DNA of 64,000 bases, taken from contig NZ_JAUSXB010000001.1 in assembly GCF_030823375.1 (NCBI RefSeq), positions 3,472,001-3,536,000 of the forward strand, in the 5' to 3' direction. The stretch's first letter is position 1. Every line of letters starts with the position of its first letter. The notes below the pieces were generated by a model that worked only from the letters and a program-made list of their open reading frames with translations, was not told where the DNA came from and did no database searches. This DNA is from Pseudarthrobacter siccitolerans. Lineage in GTDB: Bacteria > Actinomycetota > Actinomycetes > Actinomycetales > Micrococcaceae. The position numbers and the translations under genes were made by a program. Shown here piece after piece: positions 34,895-44,049 of this stretch.

Positions 34895-37800
34895 GGACCC
34901 TCAGCCCCTTGGGGGTGGAGTAGGCGCCGGCCGCGCTGAGGGCGGCAGCAACCGGCGTATCCAGGATCCCGTGCCCGTTCACTTTCTCCATGATCAGCTT
35001 GTCCACGGCGCCGCGGGTCACCACACCTACCAGCGCGGAACCGGCCGCGGCCAGGACGGCGTCGTCGTCGCTGAAGGCCAGCAGGGTTTTGCCGCCCCGT
35101 TCCACGTAGAGGACCAGCGCACCATCCACCAGCACCACGAGGGCCCCGGCCTTGCGCCCGGGGCGGTGCCCGGTTCCGGCGTCGTCGTGCTGGGCGGGCC
35201 AGGGGAGGGCCGCACCATAGGGGTTGGCGGGATCGGTGGCAGCCAGGGCGAGGGCAACGGGTTCGGGCTTGGCGAGCTGGCTGTCCTCCGAATACGAACG
35301 CAGGCGGTCTACCGTTGCCGGGACGGCGAACTGAGCCGCGCCCAGGTGTTCGATGAAGTAGCCGCGGCGGCAGCGGCCGGCTTCCTCCAGCCGGGCCAGG
35401 ACTTTGTACATCAGGCCGAATCCGCCGAGGATCTGTTCCGCCATCACTGAACCGCGGGTTACCACGCCGTAGCGGTCCAGCAGGAGCTCTGCGGTGGCGC
35501 GCGCGTGGATGGTGGGGTCCAGCTCGGGCTGCGGAAGCGCGGACCAGCGGCCTGCCGCCATAGGCGGTGTGGCCACTGCAGCTGAGGACGAGCCGTAGCG
35601 GCCACTGCCCAGGCCTGCCGAACCCATCAGCCCCGTCCCATGGGAGCGGCCCAGCCGGCTCAGGCGAGGGGCACGGGCGCGCGGAGCGCGGGCAACCTGC
35701 CGGTGTGCGGTATGTCCGCCGGCGATCAGGGCCCGGACCGGCGCGAAGGTGTCACCGGTGATGCGGCCGGCCCATGCCAGGTCCCACAGGGCGGTAACAA
35801 CTTCCTGGTCGTTAAGGACGGAGTCCATCCCCCCGGCGACGTCCGTCAGCTGCCGGAAGAAGTAGCCGCCGCCGTTGTTGCGCAGGTGTTCCAGGAGCCG
35901 CAACTGGGCGTCCCCTGGTTCGTAGCCGATGGCCGGGTTCAGGGTCAGCTCCGCCGAATCGGCCAGGTGCAGGCTGATCCACCCGTCGTTTCCGGGCAAG
36001 GCGCCTGCTCCGGACCAGAGAACCTCGCCGGCGGCCATGAGTTCGTCGAGCATGGCGGGCTGATAGTTGGACACCCGGCTGGCCAGGACCAGGGGCTCCC
36101 AGGCTGAGGCGGGAACGGGAACTCCGGAGAGCTGGTCGATGGCAGTGACGATGCCGTCCAGCCCGCGGAGCGCCGGTTGCCCGCGGCCGCCGCCGGGAGT
36201 CCGGACGTGCTGCCATGCAGGCAGGAACCGGCCGTAGGCGGACCCGTCCACCGGTTCCACCTCGGCACGCAAGGCCGCCAAAGACCGCCGCCGCAGCTTG
36301 CGGAGCACCTCGGCATCACACCACTCACTAATGCTGGTGTGATGGTGTGCTTCGGGGCGTTGTGGATCAGCGCCGTGTATTTCTGAGCCCGGGGTTTCAG
36401 TGCTTTGGGTATCAGCGCCGTGTATTTCTGAGCCCGGGGTTTCAGTGCTTTGGGTATCAGCCGTTGGTGCAACAGGCTGACCTGTTTCAGCGGGCGCTTC
36501 AGGTGCCGGTGCATGCAGTGCCGGTATTTCGGGTGCCGGTGAATCGCCCGCATGGGGCCGGAACTCGCCTTCCACCACCCGGCCGTCCGCTGCCAGGCGT
36601 TTCAGGGCAGTCGTTACCACGGCCACGCCCAGGCCCAAGCGGGCTGCCGCTTCGGCCGCCGTGAAAGGTCCGTGGGTCCGTGCGTAACGGGATACAAGGT
36701 CGCCCAAAGGATCCGCCACGGGCTCGATGAACGCGAGCGGAACCCCCATGGGCAGGGGCACCCCGATGGCATCCCGAAGCCGGGCGGCGTCCTCAACCGC
36801 GGCGAACCGTTCCACGCCGGCGATGTTGACCTTGATGGCGCGGTTGGCGCGCTGCAGGGCAAGCAAGTGGGCGGTGGCTGATTCAGTACTGGCGTGGGCG
36901 GTATCGGCTTGCCGGGGGTCGGCCTCAGGTTCAGCGGGCCAGGTTTCGACGGGCTCAACCACCGAGGGCTGGGTTTGGGCGGGCTCAACCACCGGGGGCT
37001 GGGTTTGGGCAGGCTTGGTTTCGCCAGGCTCAATCGCCGGTTCCAGCCGGGCGGCTGCTTCCGCCGGCGCCAATGGGCCAAGGAGGCGCAGCAGGTCGGC
37101 GACGCCCTCGAGCCCGCGCGCACGGCGGTCCGGCGCCAGGCGCTGCAACTCCCGCTCAGTGGCCTCGATGACTTTGGCGTCCAACAGCTCCCGCAGTTCG
37201 ACGCGGCCCAGCAGTTCGTTCAGGAGCGTGGAATCCAGGGCCAGGGCAGCAGCCCGCCGCTCCGCGAGCGGTGAATCACCCTCGTAAAGGAACTGGGCGA
37301 CATATCCGAACAGGAGCGACTTGGCGAAGGGCGAGGGCTGCGAGGTGGTGGTCTGGACAATCCGTAGCTCGCGCCGCTCCACGGACGCTGCGATGTCCTT
37401 CAGCGCGGGAAGGTCGTAGACGTCCTGCAGGCATTCCCGAACTGTCTCCAGCACGATGGGGAACGTGGGGTACTTCCTGGCGACATCCAGCAGCTGGGCG
37501 GACCGCTGCCGCTGCTGCCACAACGGCTGCCGCTTGCCAGGGGTCTGCCGCGGCAGCAGCAGGGCCCGCGCCGCGCATTCACGGAAGCGCGAGGCGAAGA
37601 GCGCGCTGCCGCCCACTTCCGCGGTGACAATCTGCTCCAGCTCCTCCGGATCAAACAGGAACAGTTCGGCGCCGGGCGGCTCGTCCTCCATCATGGGCAC
37701 CCGCAGCACGATCCCGTCGTCGGCGGCCATGGCGGAGCCGTTCAGGCCGTACCGCTGGTGCAGCCGCTGGCCCACGGCGAGCGCCCACGGAGCGTGCACG

Positions 37801-40088
37801 GGCATCCCGAAGGGGCTGTGCAGGATCACCCGCCAGTCGCCCAGTTCGTCGTGGAACCGTTCCACCACCAGGGTGGTGTCGTTGGGGACCACCTCGGTGG
37901 CCTGTTTCTGTTCGCTGAGGTATTGGATGAGGTTGTTGGCCGCGAAGTCGTCCAGGCCGCTGGCCTTGCAGCGCTCGGTGGCGGGGCTGACGTCGGACGC
38001 TGACAGTTCGCGGACGAACGCGCCCAGGGCGCGGCCCAGGTCCACCGGCCGGCCGAGGGAATCGCCCTTCCAGAAGGGCAGCTTTCCAGGCTGGCCGAAC
38101 GCGGGGGAAACGAGTACGCGGTCGTGCGTAATGTCCTCGATTTTCCAGCTCGTGGCACCGAGGGCGAAGATGTCGCCGACACGGGATTCGTACACCATCT
38201 CCTCGTCCAGCTCGCCCACCCGGCGGCCGCCCTTGGGCGCAGGCGCGGGCTTGCCGTCCGTGGAAGGGGACGAGGTCCCCTCCCCCTCGGTGCCGATAAT
38301 GTAGACGCCGAAAAGCCCGCGGTCCGGGATGGTGCCGCCGGAAGTGACGGCCAGGCGCTGGGCTCCCGGCCTGCCTTCGATGGTGCCTGCGTTGCGGTCC
38401 CAGATGATCCTGGGGCGCAGCTCGGCAAACTCGTCAGACGGATAGCGGCCGGCCAGCAGGTCAAGCGTGGCCTCGAACGCCGACCGGGGGAGGGACGCGA
38501 ACGGGGCTGAACGCCGGATGGTGGCGAACCATTCCTCAACTTCTATGCTGCCCAGAGCCGTGGCGGCCACGGTCTGCTGGGCGAGGATGTCCAGGGGATT
38601 GGCTGGAATGCTGAGGCGCTCGATTTTTCCCGCCAGCATACGTTCCACAGTGATGGCCGTGTGGACCAGGTCTGCGCGGTGCTTCGGGAAGAGGAAACCT
38701 TGGGAAACTTCGCCCACCTGGTGCCCGGCACGGCCCACACGCTGCAGGCCGCTGGCCACCGATGGGGGCGATTCCACCTGCACCACCAGGTCCACCGCAC
38801 CCATGTCGATGCCGAGTTCCAGTGACGAGGTGGCCACAACGCACCGCAGCCGGCCGGACTTCAGGTCGTCCTCAATCAGGGCCCGCTGGTCTTTGGAGAC
38901 GGAGCCGTGGTGTGCGCGCGCCAGCACCGAATCCGCCCCGGCCGAGCTTCCCGCCTGCGCCATCAGGTGCGCGGGAGTAGCCGTGGACGCGGGAACGCCG
39001 GGTGCTGCCTGCTGCGGCGCGGGATCGTCCCAGCCGCCGCCCGCCGCCACCAGTTGCCGTTCGGCGTAGATCTCGTTGAGCCGCGCGGTGAGCCGTTCGG
39101 ACAGGCGGCGGGAGTTGGCAAAAACAATGGTGGACTGGTTGGCCAGCACCAGGTCCACGATTTTTTCCTCCACATGCGGCCAGATGGACGCCTGGGGCTG
39201 CAGCCCGGACGCGGGACCGGAATCGAAGGCGCCGGCGGCGCCCTGGAGGTCTGACATATCTTCAACGGGGACGGAGACGGTAAGGTCCCAGTTCTTCTTC
39301 GCGGGCGGCGCAACGATTTCCACCGGCGCGGTCCCGGCAAGGAATTGGGCTACCAGTTCCCTGGGTTCAACGGTGGCGGAGAGTCCGATCCGCTGTGCCG
39401 GTGCGGGCAGGAGCGCATCCAGCCGCTCCAGCGAGACGGCGAGGTGGGCGCCGCGCTTGGTCCCGGCTACGGCATGGACCTCATCGATAATGATGGTGTC
39501 CACCTCGGTGAGGGTTTCGCGGGCGCGGGAGGTGAGCATCAGGAACAGCGATTCCGGTGTTGTGATCAGGATGTCCGGCGGGGTGCTCAGCAGCGCGCGG
39601 CGATCTGCTGCGGTGGTGTCACCGGACCGTACGCCCACCGTAATTAAGGGTGCGGGAAGCCCGAGCCGCTTGGCGGTCTGGGTGATGCCGATGAGCGGCG
39701 AGCGCAGGTTCCGCTCCACGTCCACGCCCAGTGCTTTCAAGGGGGAGATGTACAGGACGCGGGTTTTCCGTTTGGGGGCCCCGGGACGCCTTCCTTTCGC
39801 GGGTGCCTCCGGCTCCGGGACGGCAGGGATGGGGATTTCCGGCGAGGCGGATCCTGCTGCCAGCAGCCGGTCCAAAGCCCAGAGGAACGCCGCCAGGGTT
39901 TTGCCCGAGCCGGTGGGGGCAACCACCAGCGCATGCGAGCCCGAAGAGATGGCCTGCCATGCACCGTACTGGGCAGGAGTCGGCTCTGAAAAGGCGCCGA
40001 GGAACCACTCGCGGGTGGGCCTGCTGAACTGCCCCATGGGCGTGGAGACTGAGGTCCCGCCCGGCGTCGAGCCCTGTTCCTGCTGCAT
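34887..40088 (-). CDS. lhr: Lhr-type ATP-dependent DNA/RNA helicase
   Basis: 1733 residues from an ATG at 40088; upstream codons of the longer frame are Pro/Arg-rich and lack coding character. Superfamily 2 motifs: Q-like region PTPAQYGAWQAI, Walker A VAPTGSGKT (58-64 region), motif II IIDEVHA, motif III LSATVE, motif IV-VI RRLSERL, VATSSLELGID, QRVGRAGHQVG. The large C-terminal body has Lhr-core winged helix and beta-barrel parts. It is longer than the usual 1500-1600 residues because of a Glu/Pro/Ala-rich insert (about residues 1010-1070) and a Thr/Ser/Gly repeat linker (about 1190-1240), both made of DNA repeats. Lhr unwinds RNA-DNA hybrids and is induced by DNA damage in mycobacteria. Operon with nei. 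Confidence 0.93.
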   Translation of the reverse strand: MQQEQGSTPGGTSVSTPMGQFSRPTREWFLGAFSEPTPAQYGAWQAISSGSHALVVAPTGSGKTLAAFLWALDRLLAAGSASPEIPIPAVPEPEAPAKGRRPGAPKRKTRVLYISPLKALGVDVERNLRSPLIGITQTAKRLGLPAPLITVGVRSGDTTAADRRALLSTPPDILITTPESLFLMLTSRARETLTEVDTIIIDEVHAVAGTKRGAHLAVSLERLDALLPAPAQRIGLSATVEPRELVAQFLAGTAPVEIVAPPAKKNWDLTVSVPVEDMSDLQGAAGAFDSGPASGLQPQASIWPHVEEKIVDLVLANQSTIVFANSRRLSERLTARLNEIYAERQLVAAGGGWDDPAPQQAAPGVPASTATPAHLMAQAGSSAGADSVLARAHHGSVSKDQRALIEDDLKSGRLRCVVATSSLELGIDMGAVDLVVQVESPPSVASGLQRVGRAGHQVGEVSQGFLFPKHRADLVHTAITVERMLAGKIERLSIPANPLDILAQQTVAATALGSIEVEEWFATIRRSAPFASLPRSAFEATLDLLAGRYPSDEFAELRPRIIWDRNAGTIEGRPGAQRLAVTSGGTIPDRGLFGVYIIGTEGEGTSSPSTDGKPAPAPKGGRRVGELDEEMVYESRVGDIFALGATSWKIEDITHDRVLVSPAFGQPGKLPFWKGDSLGRPVDLGRALGAFVRELSASDVSPATERCKASGLDDFAANNLIQYLSEQKQATEVVPNDTTLVVERFHDELGDWRVILHSPFGMPVHAPWALAVGQRLHQRYGLNGSAMAADDGIVLRVPMMEDEPPGAELFLFDPEELEQIVTAEVGGSALFASRFRECAARALLLPRQTPGKRQPLWQQRQRSAQLLDVARKYPTFPIVLETVRECLQDVYDLPALKDIAASVERRELRIVQTTTSQPSPFAKSLLFGYVAQFLYEGDSPLAERRAAALALDSTLLNELLGRVELRELLDAKVIEATERELQRLAPDRRARGLEGVADLLRLLGPLAPAEAAARLEPAIEPGETKPAQTQPPVVEPAQTQPSVVEPVETWPAEPEADPRQADTAHASTESATAHLLALQRANRAIKVNIAGVERFAAVEDAARLRDAIGVPLPMGVPLAFIEPVADPLGDLVSRYARTHGPFTAAEAAARLGLGVAVVTTALKRLAADGRVVEGEFRPHAGDSPAPEIPALHAPAPEAPAETGQPVAPTADTQSTETPGSEIHGADTQSTETPGSEIHGADPQRPEAHHHTSISEWCDAEVLRKLRRRSLAALRAEVEPVDGSAYGRFLPAWQHVRTPGGGRGQPALRGLDGIVTAIDQLSGVPVPASAWEPLVLASRVSNYQPAMLDELMAAGEVLWSGAGALPGNDGWISLHLADSAELTLNPAIGYEPGDAQLRLLEHLRNNGGGYFFRQLTDVAGGMDSVLNDQEVVTALWDLAWAGRITGDTFAPVRALIAGGHTAHRQVARAPRARAPRLSRLGRSHGTGLMGSAGLGSGRYGSSSAAVATPPMAAGRWSALPQPELDPTIHARATAELLLDRYGVVTRGSVMAEQILGGFGLMYKVLARLEEAGRCRRGYFIEHLGAAQFAVPATVDRLRSYSEDSQLAKPEPVALALAATDPANPYGAALPWPAQHDDAGTGHRPGRKAGALVVLVDGALVLYVERGGKTLLAFSDDDAVLAAAGSALVGVVTRGAVDKLIMEKVNGHGILDTPVAAALSAAGAYSTPKGLRVRA
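36366..36455. repeat. Two tandem 45-bp repeats inside lhr
   Basis: Two identical 45-bp units (36366-36410 and 36411-36455) encode two copies of the 15-residue unit TQSTETPGSEIHGAD on the lhr strand. The unit length is a multiple of three, so copy number can change without breaking the frame. They lie in a linker between folded parts. Confidence 0.9.
36942..37041. repeat. Cluster of dispersed-repeat copies inside lhr
   Basis: GGTTTCGACGGGCTCAACC plus ACCG at 36942-36964, a shorter GGGCTCAACCACCG at 36981-36994, and a diverged GGTTTCGCCAGGCTCAATC copy from 37018. They encode the PVVEPAQTQ / SVVEPVETW insert in Lhr. The same element ends the DUF1684 gene at 22565-22587. Confidence 0.65.
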
Positions 40089-40167
40089 GCCTCCATCATG
40101 CCCTAACCCACTGACAGCCCACCCGGCTTCCGGCCGGCCCTGACACCGGGCTGGCGTGCGCGGCTGC

Positions 40168-41718
40168 TCAACCCTTCCCTGCGGCGGGGAGGTTCCTGGT
40201 GGCCGGCCCCTCAAGGAGCTTTCCTTCGTTGCTGAAGCGGGAGCCGTGGAGCGGGCAGTCCCAGGTCTGTTCGCTGTCGTTCCAGTGCACGATCCCGCCC
40301 AGGTGCGTGCAGACGGCGGACAGCTTGCAGGTGGTTCCGTCCACGGTGGAGACGGCAACCGGACGGGTGCCCTCACGGTATACCTGCCCTTGGCCGTCCT
40401 CCGGGACCACGGGGGCGGGCGGTGCCGGCAACTGGTCTTTGTCCTTTTTCAGGACCTTGGCACCCTCGGTTTTCAGCCCTTCGGCAGCGAGCTGCCCCCA
40501 GCCGGAAGCCAGCTTGGCCGCCACCCCGGCATTGAGGGAAATGGCTGAGAAAGCGCCGGCCGGGGACGTGACACGGTGGTGGATGGTGTCAGCCCACGGC
40601 ACATGCCCGCCCAGGATGTCCGCAGCAATTCCCAAAGAAGCGGCGACGGCGTTGGTCATGCCCCACTTGTTGTACCCTGTGCCGAAGTAGACGTGGCCCT
40701 TGCCCCGGGGCAGCTTGCCAAAGAAGGGCATCAGATTGACTGCCATGTAATCCTGCGCGGACCAGGTGTGGGTCACCTGCGAGCCGGGGTACTGCTGGCC
40801 GGCCCAGTCGAGGAGGCTCCCAAGGTGGTGTTTTTCGGACCTCGCCCGGCCCACGTGGTGGCCGTGGCCGCCCACCAGCAGCAGCCTGCGGCCGTCCGTC
40901 TCGTAGTCCCGCAGGGAATGCGTGGGCTGTTCCACTGAGATGTACATTCCCGGGGGCGGGGCCTGGTCCTCCTGCAGCTGCAGTGCGGCCGCGTAGGAGC
41001 GGCTCGGCTTCAGCTTGGCGAAGTACATCCCGCGGTCCAGCACGGGGATGCCGGTGGCCAGCACCACTTCGTTTGCGGTGACGGTGCCGCGGTCCGTGTG
41101 GACCGTGGCAGGGCGGCCGCCGGTGACATCCTGCAACCGGACCCCGCCCACCACGGAACCGCCACGGCTGCGGATGTCGGCCACGAGGGTGTCCAGCACG
41201 TCGACAGGATGGATCTGCGCCTGGTCCGCGAGGCGTACGGCCCCGTGGACAGGGAACGGCAGGCCGGCGTCGCGCACGTATTCCACGTCCAGCCCGGCGG
41301 TGGAGGCGGCGCTGACTTCCTCGCGCAGTTTCTCGGTGCCCTGCGCGGAAGCCGCATACGTATAGGCATCCCGGACCTGGTAGGGGACGTTGTGCTCGTC
41401 GAGGTACCGCAGGAGCCAGGCCTGGCCTTCCCGGTTGCCGTCCACGTATGCCTGGACCTGCTTCTGCGAGTACTGGCCGGACAGCCGGGACAGGAAAGTC
41501 CCCTGCAGCAGCGTCAGTTTGGCGGTGGTGTTCCCGGTAGTCACCGCGCCGGGGAACCGTGCCTCCAGCACCAGGACGTTCTGCCCGGAACGGGCCAGCA
41601 GGAGCGCGGTCACCAGGCCGGTGAGCCCGGCCCCCGCCACTACGGTGTCGTAAGTGCCTCCGGGCTCGAAGGGGTCAGAAGTGAATGCTTCCCGGCCGTC
41701 CAACCAAATCGACGTCAT
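40168..41718 (-). CDS. FAD-dependent oxidoreductase with C-terminal Rieske domain
   Basis: 516 residues. N-terminal FAD domain of the DAO type: TVVAGAGLTGLVTALLLARSGQNVLVLEA (GxGxxG), TTGNTTAKLTLLQGTFLSRL. The C-terminal 80 residues are a Rieske [2Fe-2S] domain, with CTHLGG and CPLHGS ligand motifs (C-x-H...C-x-x-H). The family is widespread in soil actinobacteria, function unknown; the Rieske cluster probably passes electrons to or from FAD. Stands alone. Confidence 0.88.
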   Translation of the reverse strand: MTSIWLDGREAFTSDPFEPGGTYDTVVAGAGLTGLVTALLLARSGQNVLVLEARFPGAVTTGNTTAKLTLLQGTFLSRLSGQYSQKQVQAYVDGNREGQAWLLRYLDEHNVPYQVRDAYTYAASAQGTEKLREEVSAASTAGLDVEYVRDAGLPFPVHGAVRLADQAQIHPVDVLDTLVADIRSRGGSVVGGVRLQDVTGGRPATVHTDRGTVTANEVVLATGIPVLDRGMYFAKLKPSRSYAAALQLQEDQAPPPGMYISVEQPTHSLRDYETDGRRLLLVGGHGHHVGRARSEKHHLGSLLDWAGQQYPGSQVTHTWSAQDYMAVNLMPFFGKLPRGKGHVYFGTGYNKWGMTNAVAASLGIAADILGGHVPWADTIHHRVTSPAGAFSAISLNAGVAAKLASGWGQLAAEGLKTEGAKVLKKDKDQLPAPPAPVVPEDGQGQVYREGTRPVAVSTVDGTTCKLSAVCTHLGGIVHWNDSEQTWDCPLHGSRFSNEGKLLEGPATRNLPAAGKG

Positions 41719-41806
41719 CCCAGTTCAGCCTGCCTTTGGTCCGGGCCCTGGCGGGCCGTTTTGTGATGTGTCTGTTATCGGCATGATCTATGCGTGGCAT
41801 ATTTGC

Positions 41807-41818
41807 TAAGTATACTTA
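41807..41818. promoter_or_regulatory. Perfect palindrome TAAGTATACTTA
   Basis: A 12-bp perfect palindrome in an AT-rich patch 79 bp before the DUF4383 start. It may be an operator or overlap a -10 region; no regulator gene is adjacent. Confidence 0.4.
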
Positions 41819-41896
41819 TGATGTCGGTGTTTAAGTCGATGGTTCAGGCGCAACCCGGCAGCCATGATGTGAACGTAAACGACAACAGGAGTAATC

Positions 41897-42367
41897 ATGA
41901 CGAGCATGAGTTCGGACGGTCGCACCGCAGGCCGTACCAACATCCAAAAAGCAACCCTTGCAGTGGGCGCAGTGTTCCTCCTGGTGGGCGTCCTCGGGTT
42001 CATCCCGGGCATCACCAGCAATTATGAAACCTTGGGATTCGCCGGCCACGATTCTGACGCTTTGCTCCTGGGCATCTTCCAGGTGTCCATACTTCACAAC
42101 ATCGTCCACCTGCTCTTTGGCGTAGCCGGCATCGCCCTGGCCCGCAACGCTGCACAGTCGAGGAACTACCTGGTGGTGGGTGGCGCCATCTACCTCGTCC
42201 TCTGGCTCTACGGCCTGCTGATCGGCCATGACACGCCGGCAAACTTCGTCCCGGTGAACACTGCGGACAACTGGCTGCACTTCGTCCTGGGCGTGGGCAT
42301 GATCGGCCTGGGCCTGGCACTGTCCCGCGGCACCGCACGTGCCGGCCGTGCCACCACGGCTCATTAG
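41897..42367 (+). CDS. DUF4383 four-TM membrane protein
   Basis: 156 residues with four hydrophobic helices (about 22-42, 67-85, 95-112, 127-145). DUF4383 pattern: GVLGFIPGIT, GIFQVSILHNIVHLLFGVAGIAL, NTADNWLHFVLGVGMIGLG, with conserved His and Asn at the membrane. Good AGGAG site. Function unknown; the family is frequent in actinobacteria and often linked with stress genes. A strong terminator follows. Confidence 0.88.
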   Translation: MTSMSSDGRTAGRTNIQKATLAVGAVFLLVGVLGFIPGITSNYETLGFAGHDSDALLLGIFQVSILHNIVHLLFGVAGIALARNAAQSRNYLVVGGAIYLVLWLYGLLIGHDTPANFVPVNTADNWLHFVLGVGMIGLGLALSRGTARAGRATTAH

Positions 42368-42391
42368 TAAGACAGCCCACCAGTTCACCAA

Positions 42392-42451
42392 CCGCCCGAA
42401 GGGCGGAATTAAGCTGCAGGCGGCCCGGCACTTGCCGGACCGCCTGCAGCT
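42392..42451. terminator. Strong terminator after DUF4383 gene
   Basis: AGCTGCAGGCGG (42412-42423) pairs with CCGCCTGCAGCT (42440-42451), with an inner CCGGCA/TGCCGG extension, followed by GTCTTTACT. A small CCGCCC/GGGCGG hairpin lies just before (42392-42406). It can serve both convergent genes. Confidence 0.85.
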
Positions 42452-42481
42452 GTCTTTACTCACGAACGTTGTTCCGGAACC

Positions 42482-43114
42482 TTAAGCCGGCTGGAAAGCC
42501 CCAATGGCCAGCAGCGTAATCTCCGCGTTGCTGCAGGCCTTGGTGGGCTGGGGCAGGAACAGCGATGCTGTGTCCTCCGGCGGGTAAATCCGGTAGCCGG
42601 CGGCGTCCACCATGGCGCAGTCGGGATAGTTTCCGGCCTGCGTGTAGCGCAGGACGGCCGTGCCCGCCTGGCCGGGTGCCAGCAAAACATCGGCAGGCGC
42701 GGTGGTTTCGTCGCGGGTGGCCGGCGCGCCAATGGGGGCCCCGGCAGCATCGGCGGCCAGGGATACGCCGGCGAAACCCCGGAGGACACACGGTTCGGAA
42801 CCGGTGTTGGTGAGGTTGAGCTTCATGTAGACGCTGCCTGCGGCCCCGCCGCCGGACGCATCGGTGGCCGCGGAGAGGCTGGCTGCCTTGCAGAGTCCCG
42901 GTCCTGCCGGGGGAGCGGTCGCCGGGGCAGTTGCCGACGGCGGTGCGGACTGGGCCGGCGACGCGGATGTTGCGCCGGGGCTGGCGGAACTGGTGCCCGG
43001 CGGCGTCGTCGTCGATGATTGCGGCTGGCTGGGGCCGCACCCGCTAAGCAGCAGTGCGGCGGCCGCGGCCGTCGTCGTGATGGCAAGCCCGTGTGAAATT
43101 CGCTGAGACCTCAT
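42482..43114 (-). CDS. DUF4232 lipoprotein
   Basis: 210 residues from an ATG at 43114, with GAAGGTGG upstream. Signal peptide with lipobox Cys26 (LLLSGC), then a Ser/Thr/Pro/Ala-rich stalk (about 27-75) and a beta-sandwich with conserved LTNTGSEPCVLRGFAGVSL and ALRY-type segments of DUF4232, including a Cys pair (EPCVL...YPDCAMV). Anchored outside the membrane; function not known. Confidence 0.82.
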   Translation of the reverse strand: MRSQRISHGLAITTTAAAAALLLSGCGPSQPQSSTTTPPGTSSASPGATSASPAQSAPPSATAPATAPPAGPGLCKAASLSAATDASGGGAAGSVYMKLNLTNTGSEPCVLRGFAGVSLAADAAGAPIGAPATRDETTAPADVLLAPGQAGTAVLRYTQAGNYPDCAMVDAAGYRIYPPEDTASLFLPQPTKACSNAEITLLAIGAFQPA

Positions 43115-43216
43115 GGCACCACCTTCGCGGCAGTGGTGGGCCGCGTCAACGATGCGGCGAGGTGGCGCGCCGATTTGATGCCCGGATCGTGATGATCCGG
43201 GCATCAAGGCCCTTCC

Positions 43217-43966
43217 CTACCGGGCTGCCTCCGCCGAAGGCTTGCGGCGTGCGCTGCTGCGGAAGTACGCCGCACCTCCGAGCGCCAGGCCGCCGATGCC
43301 GGCTGCCAGGCCCGCCCAGCTGCGGGCGTCCGCCCCGCTGTCCGTCACCGCAGCCTGTTCGGTGGACGGGGAGGGGTTGGAGTGAGAGGTTGCAGCGGTG
43401 TCCCCGTGTCCGGTGCCGGCTGCCCCGGTGACGGTGATCGAGGGCGCCGGAGCTTTCAGGGAGTGCGGGTCCTGGCCGTCCTTGGCGATTTCCGACCAGT
43501 CCGTCTGCCCGGTTTCGCAGCTCTGGAGGGTGGGGAAGTACAGCGTGCTGCCGGCCGCGTCCGGGAGCTTCACGGAGAGCACCAGGGCATCGCGGAGTTC
43601 GTGGGCCAGGGGCGCCTTGGCGGTGTAGACGATCTGGCTGGTCCGTTTTGTGATGGACGTGCCGTCAGCCAGTTTCCTGGGCTCGGCGAGCTGTTCGGTG
43701 ACCTTCTCCACGCTCCAGCTGGGATTGACAGTGGGCTGGGCATCGTTGAGTTCCTGCGGCAGCGTGATGGCCACTTTGGTGGTGCCTGAGGTGTCGCAGC
43801 CGTGCGGAATCGCGAAGGTCAGCAGGGCGTACGAGTTGGCATCGGTCTTGTCCGGCGTCACACCGACATGTGCCGAAGCCCCGCCCGCAACGGCGAGCAG
43901 CAGGGCTGCAGCGCCTGCGGTGGCGGCGCTTGTTTGCAGGGTACGGCGAAGTGCTGGGTTGTTCAT
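43217..43966 (-). CDS. YcnI-family (DUF1775) copper-binding membrane protein
   Basis: 249 residues from an ATG at 43966. Sec signal cleaved before His33 (ASA-HVGV), so the mature protein starts with His; in the family this His and conserved Trp (Trp84, NPSWSVEKV) bind Cu(II). After the DUF1775 domain comes a linker and a C-terminal anchor (WAGLAAGIGGLALGGAAYF) with a basic tail. Likely part of copper handling at the cell surface. It follows a membrane protein gene by 83 bp on the same strand. Confidence 0.88.
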   Translation of the reverse strand: MNNPALRRTLQTSAATAGAAALLLAVAGGASAHVGVTPDKTDANSYALLTFAIPHGCDTSGTTKVAITLPQELNDAQPTVNPSWSVEKVTEQLAEPRKLADGTSITKRTSQIVYTAKAPLAHELRDALVLSVKLPDAAGSTLYFPTLQSCETGQTDWSEIAKDGQDPHSLKAPAPSITVTGAAGTGHGDTAATSHSNPSPSTEQAAVTDSGADARSWAGLAAGIGGLALGGAAYFRSSARRKPSAEAAR

Positions 43967-44049
43967 GGCGTTGCCTTTCCGGTGCGCCCCCGGAAGTCGA
44001 ACGGGCGCGCAAAAGTATGGGGTGCCGCCGCCGGCGTGCGGGGCGGTTT

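Noticed and set aside
36300..37060. CRISPR-like array in lhr
   Set aside because: Repeats are tandem or irregular, without constant spacers, and are read through as protein linkers.
40089..40376. N-terminal extension of lhr up to 40376
   Set aside because: Pro/Arg/Ser-rich, no ribosome binding site at the far start, and runs antisense into the FAD-Rieske gene end; the ATG at 40088 gives a normal Lhr start.
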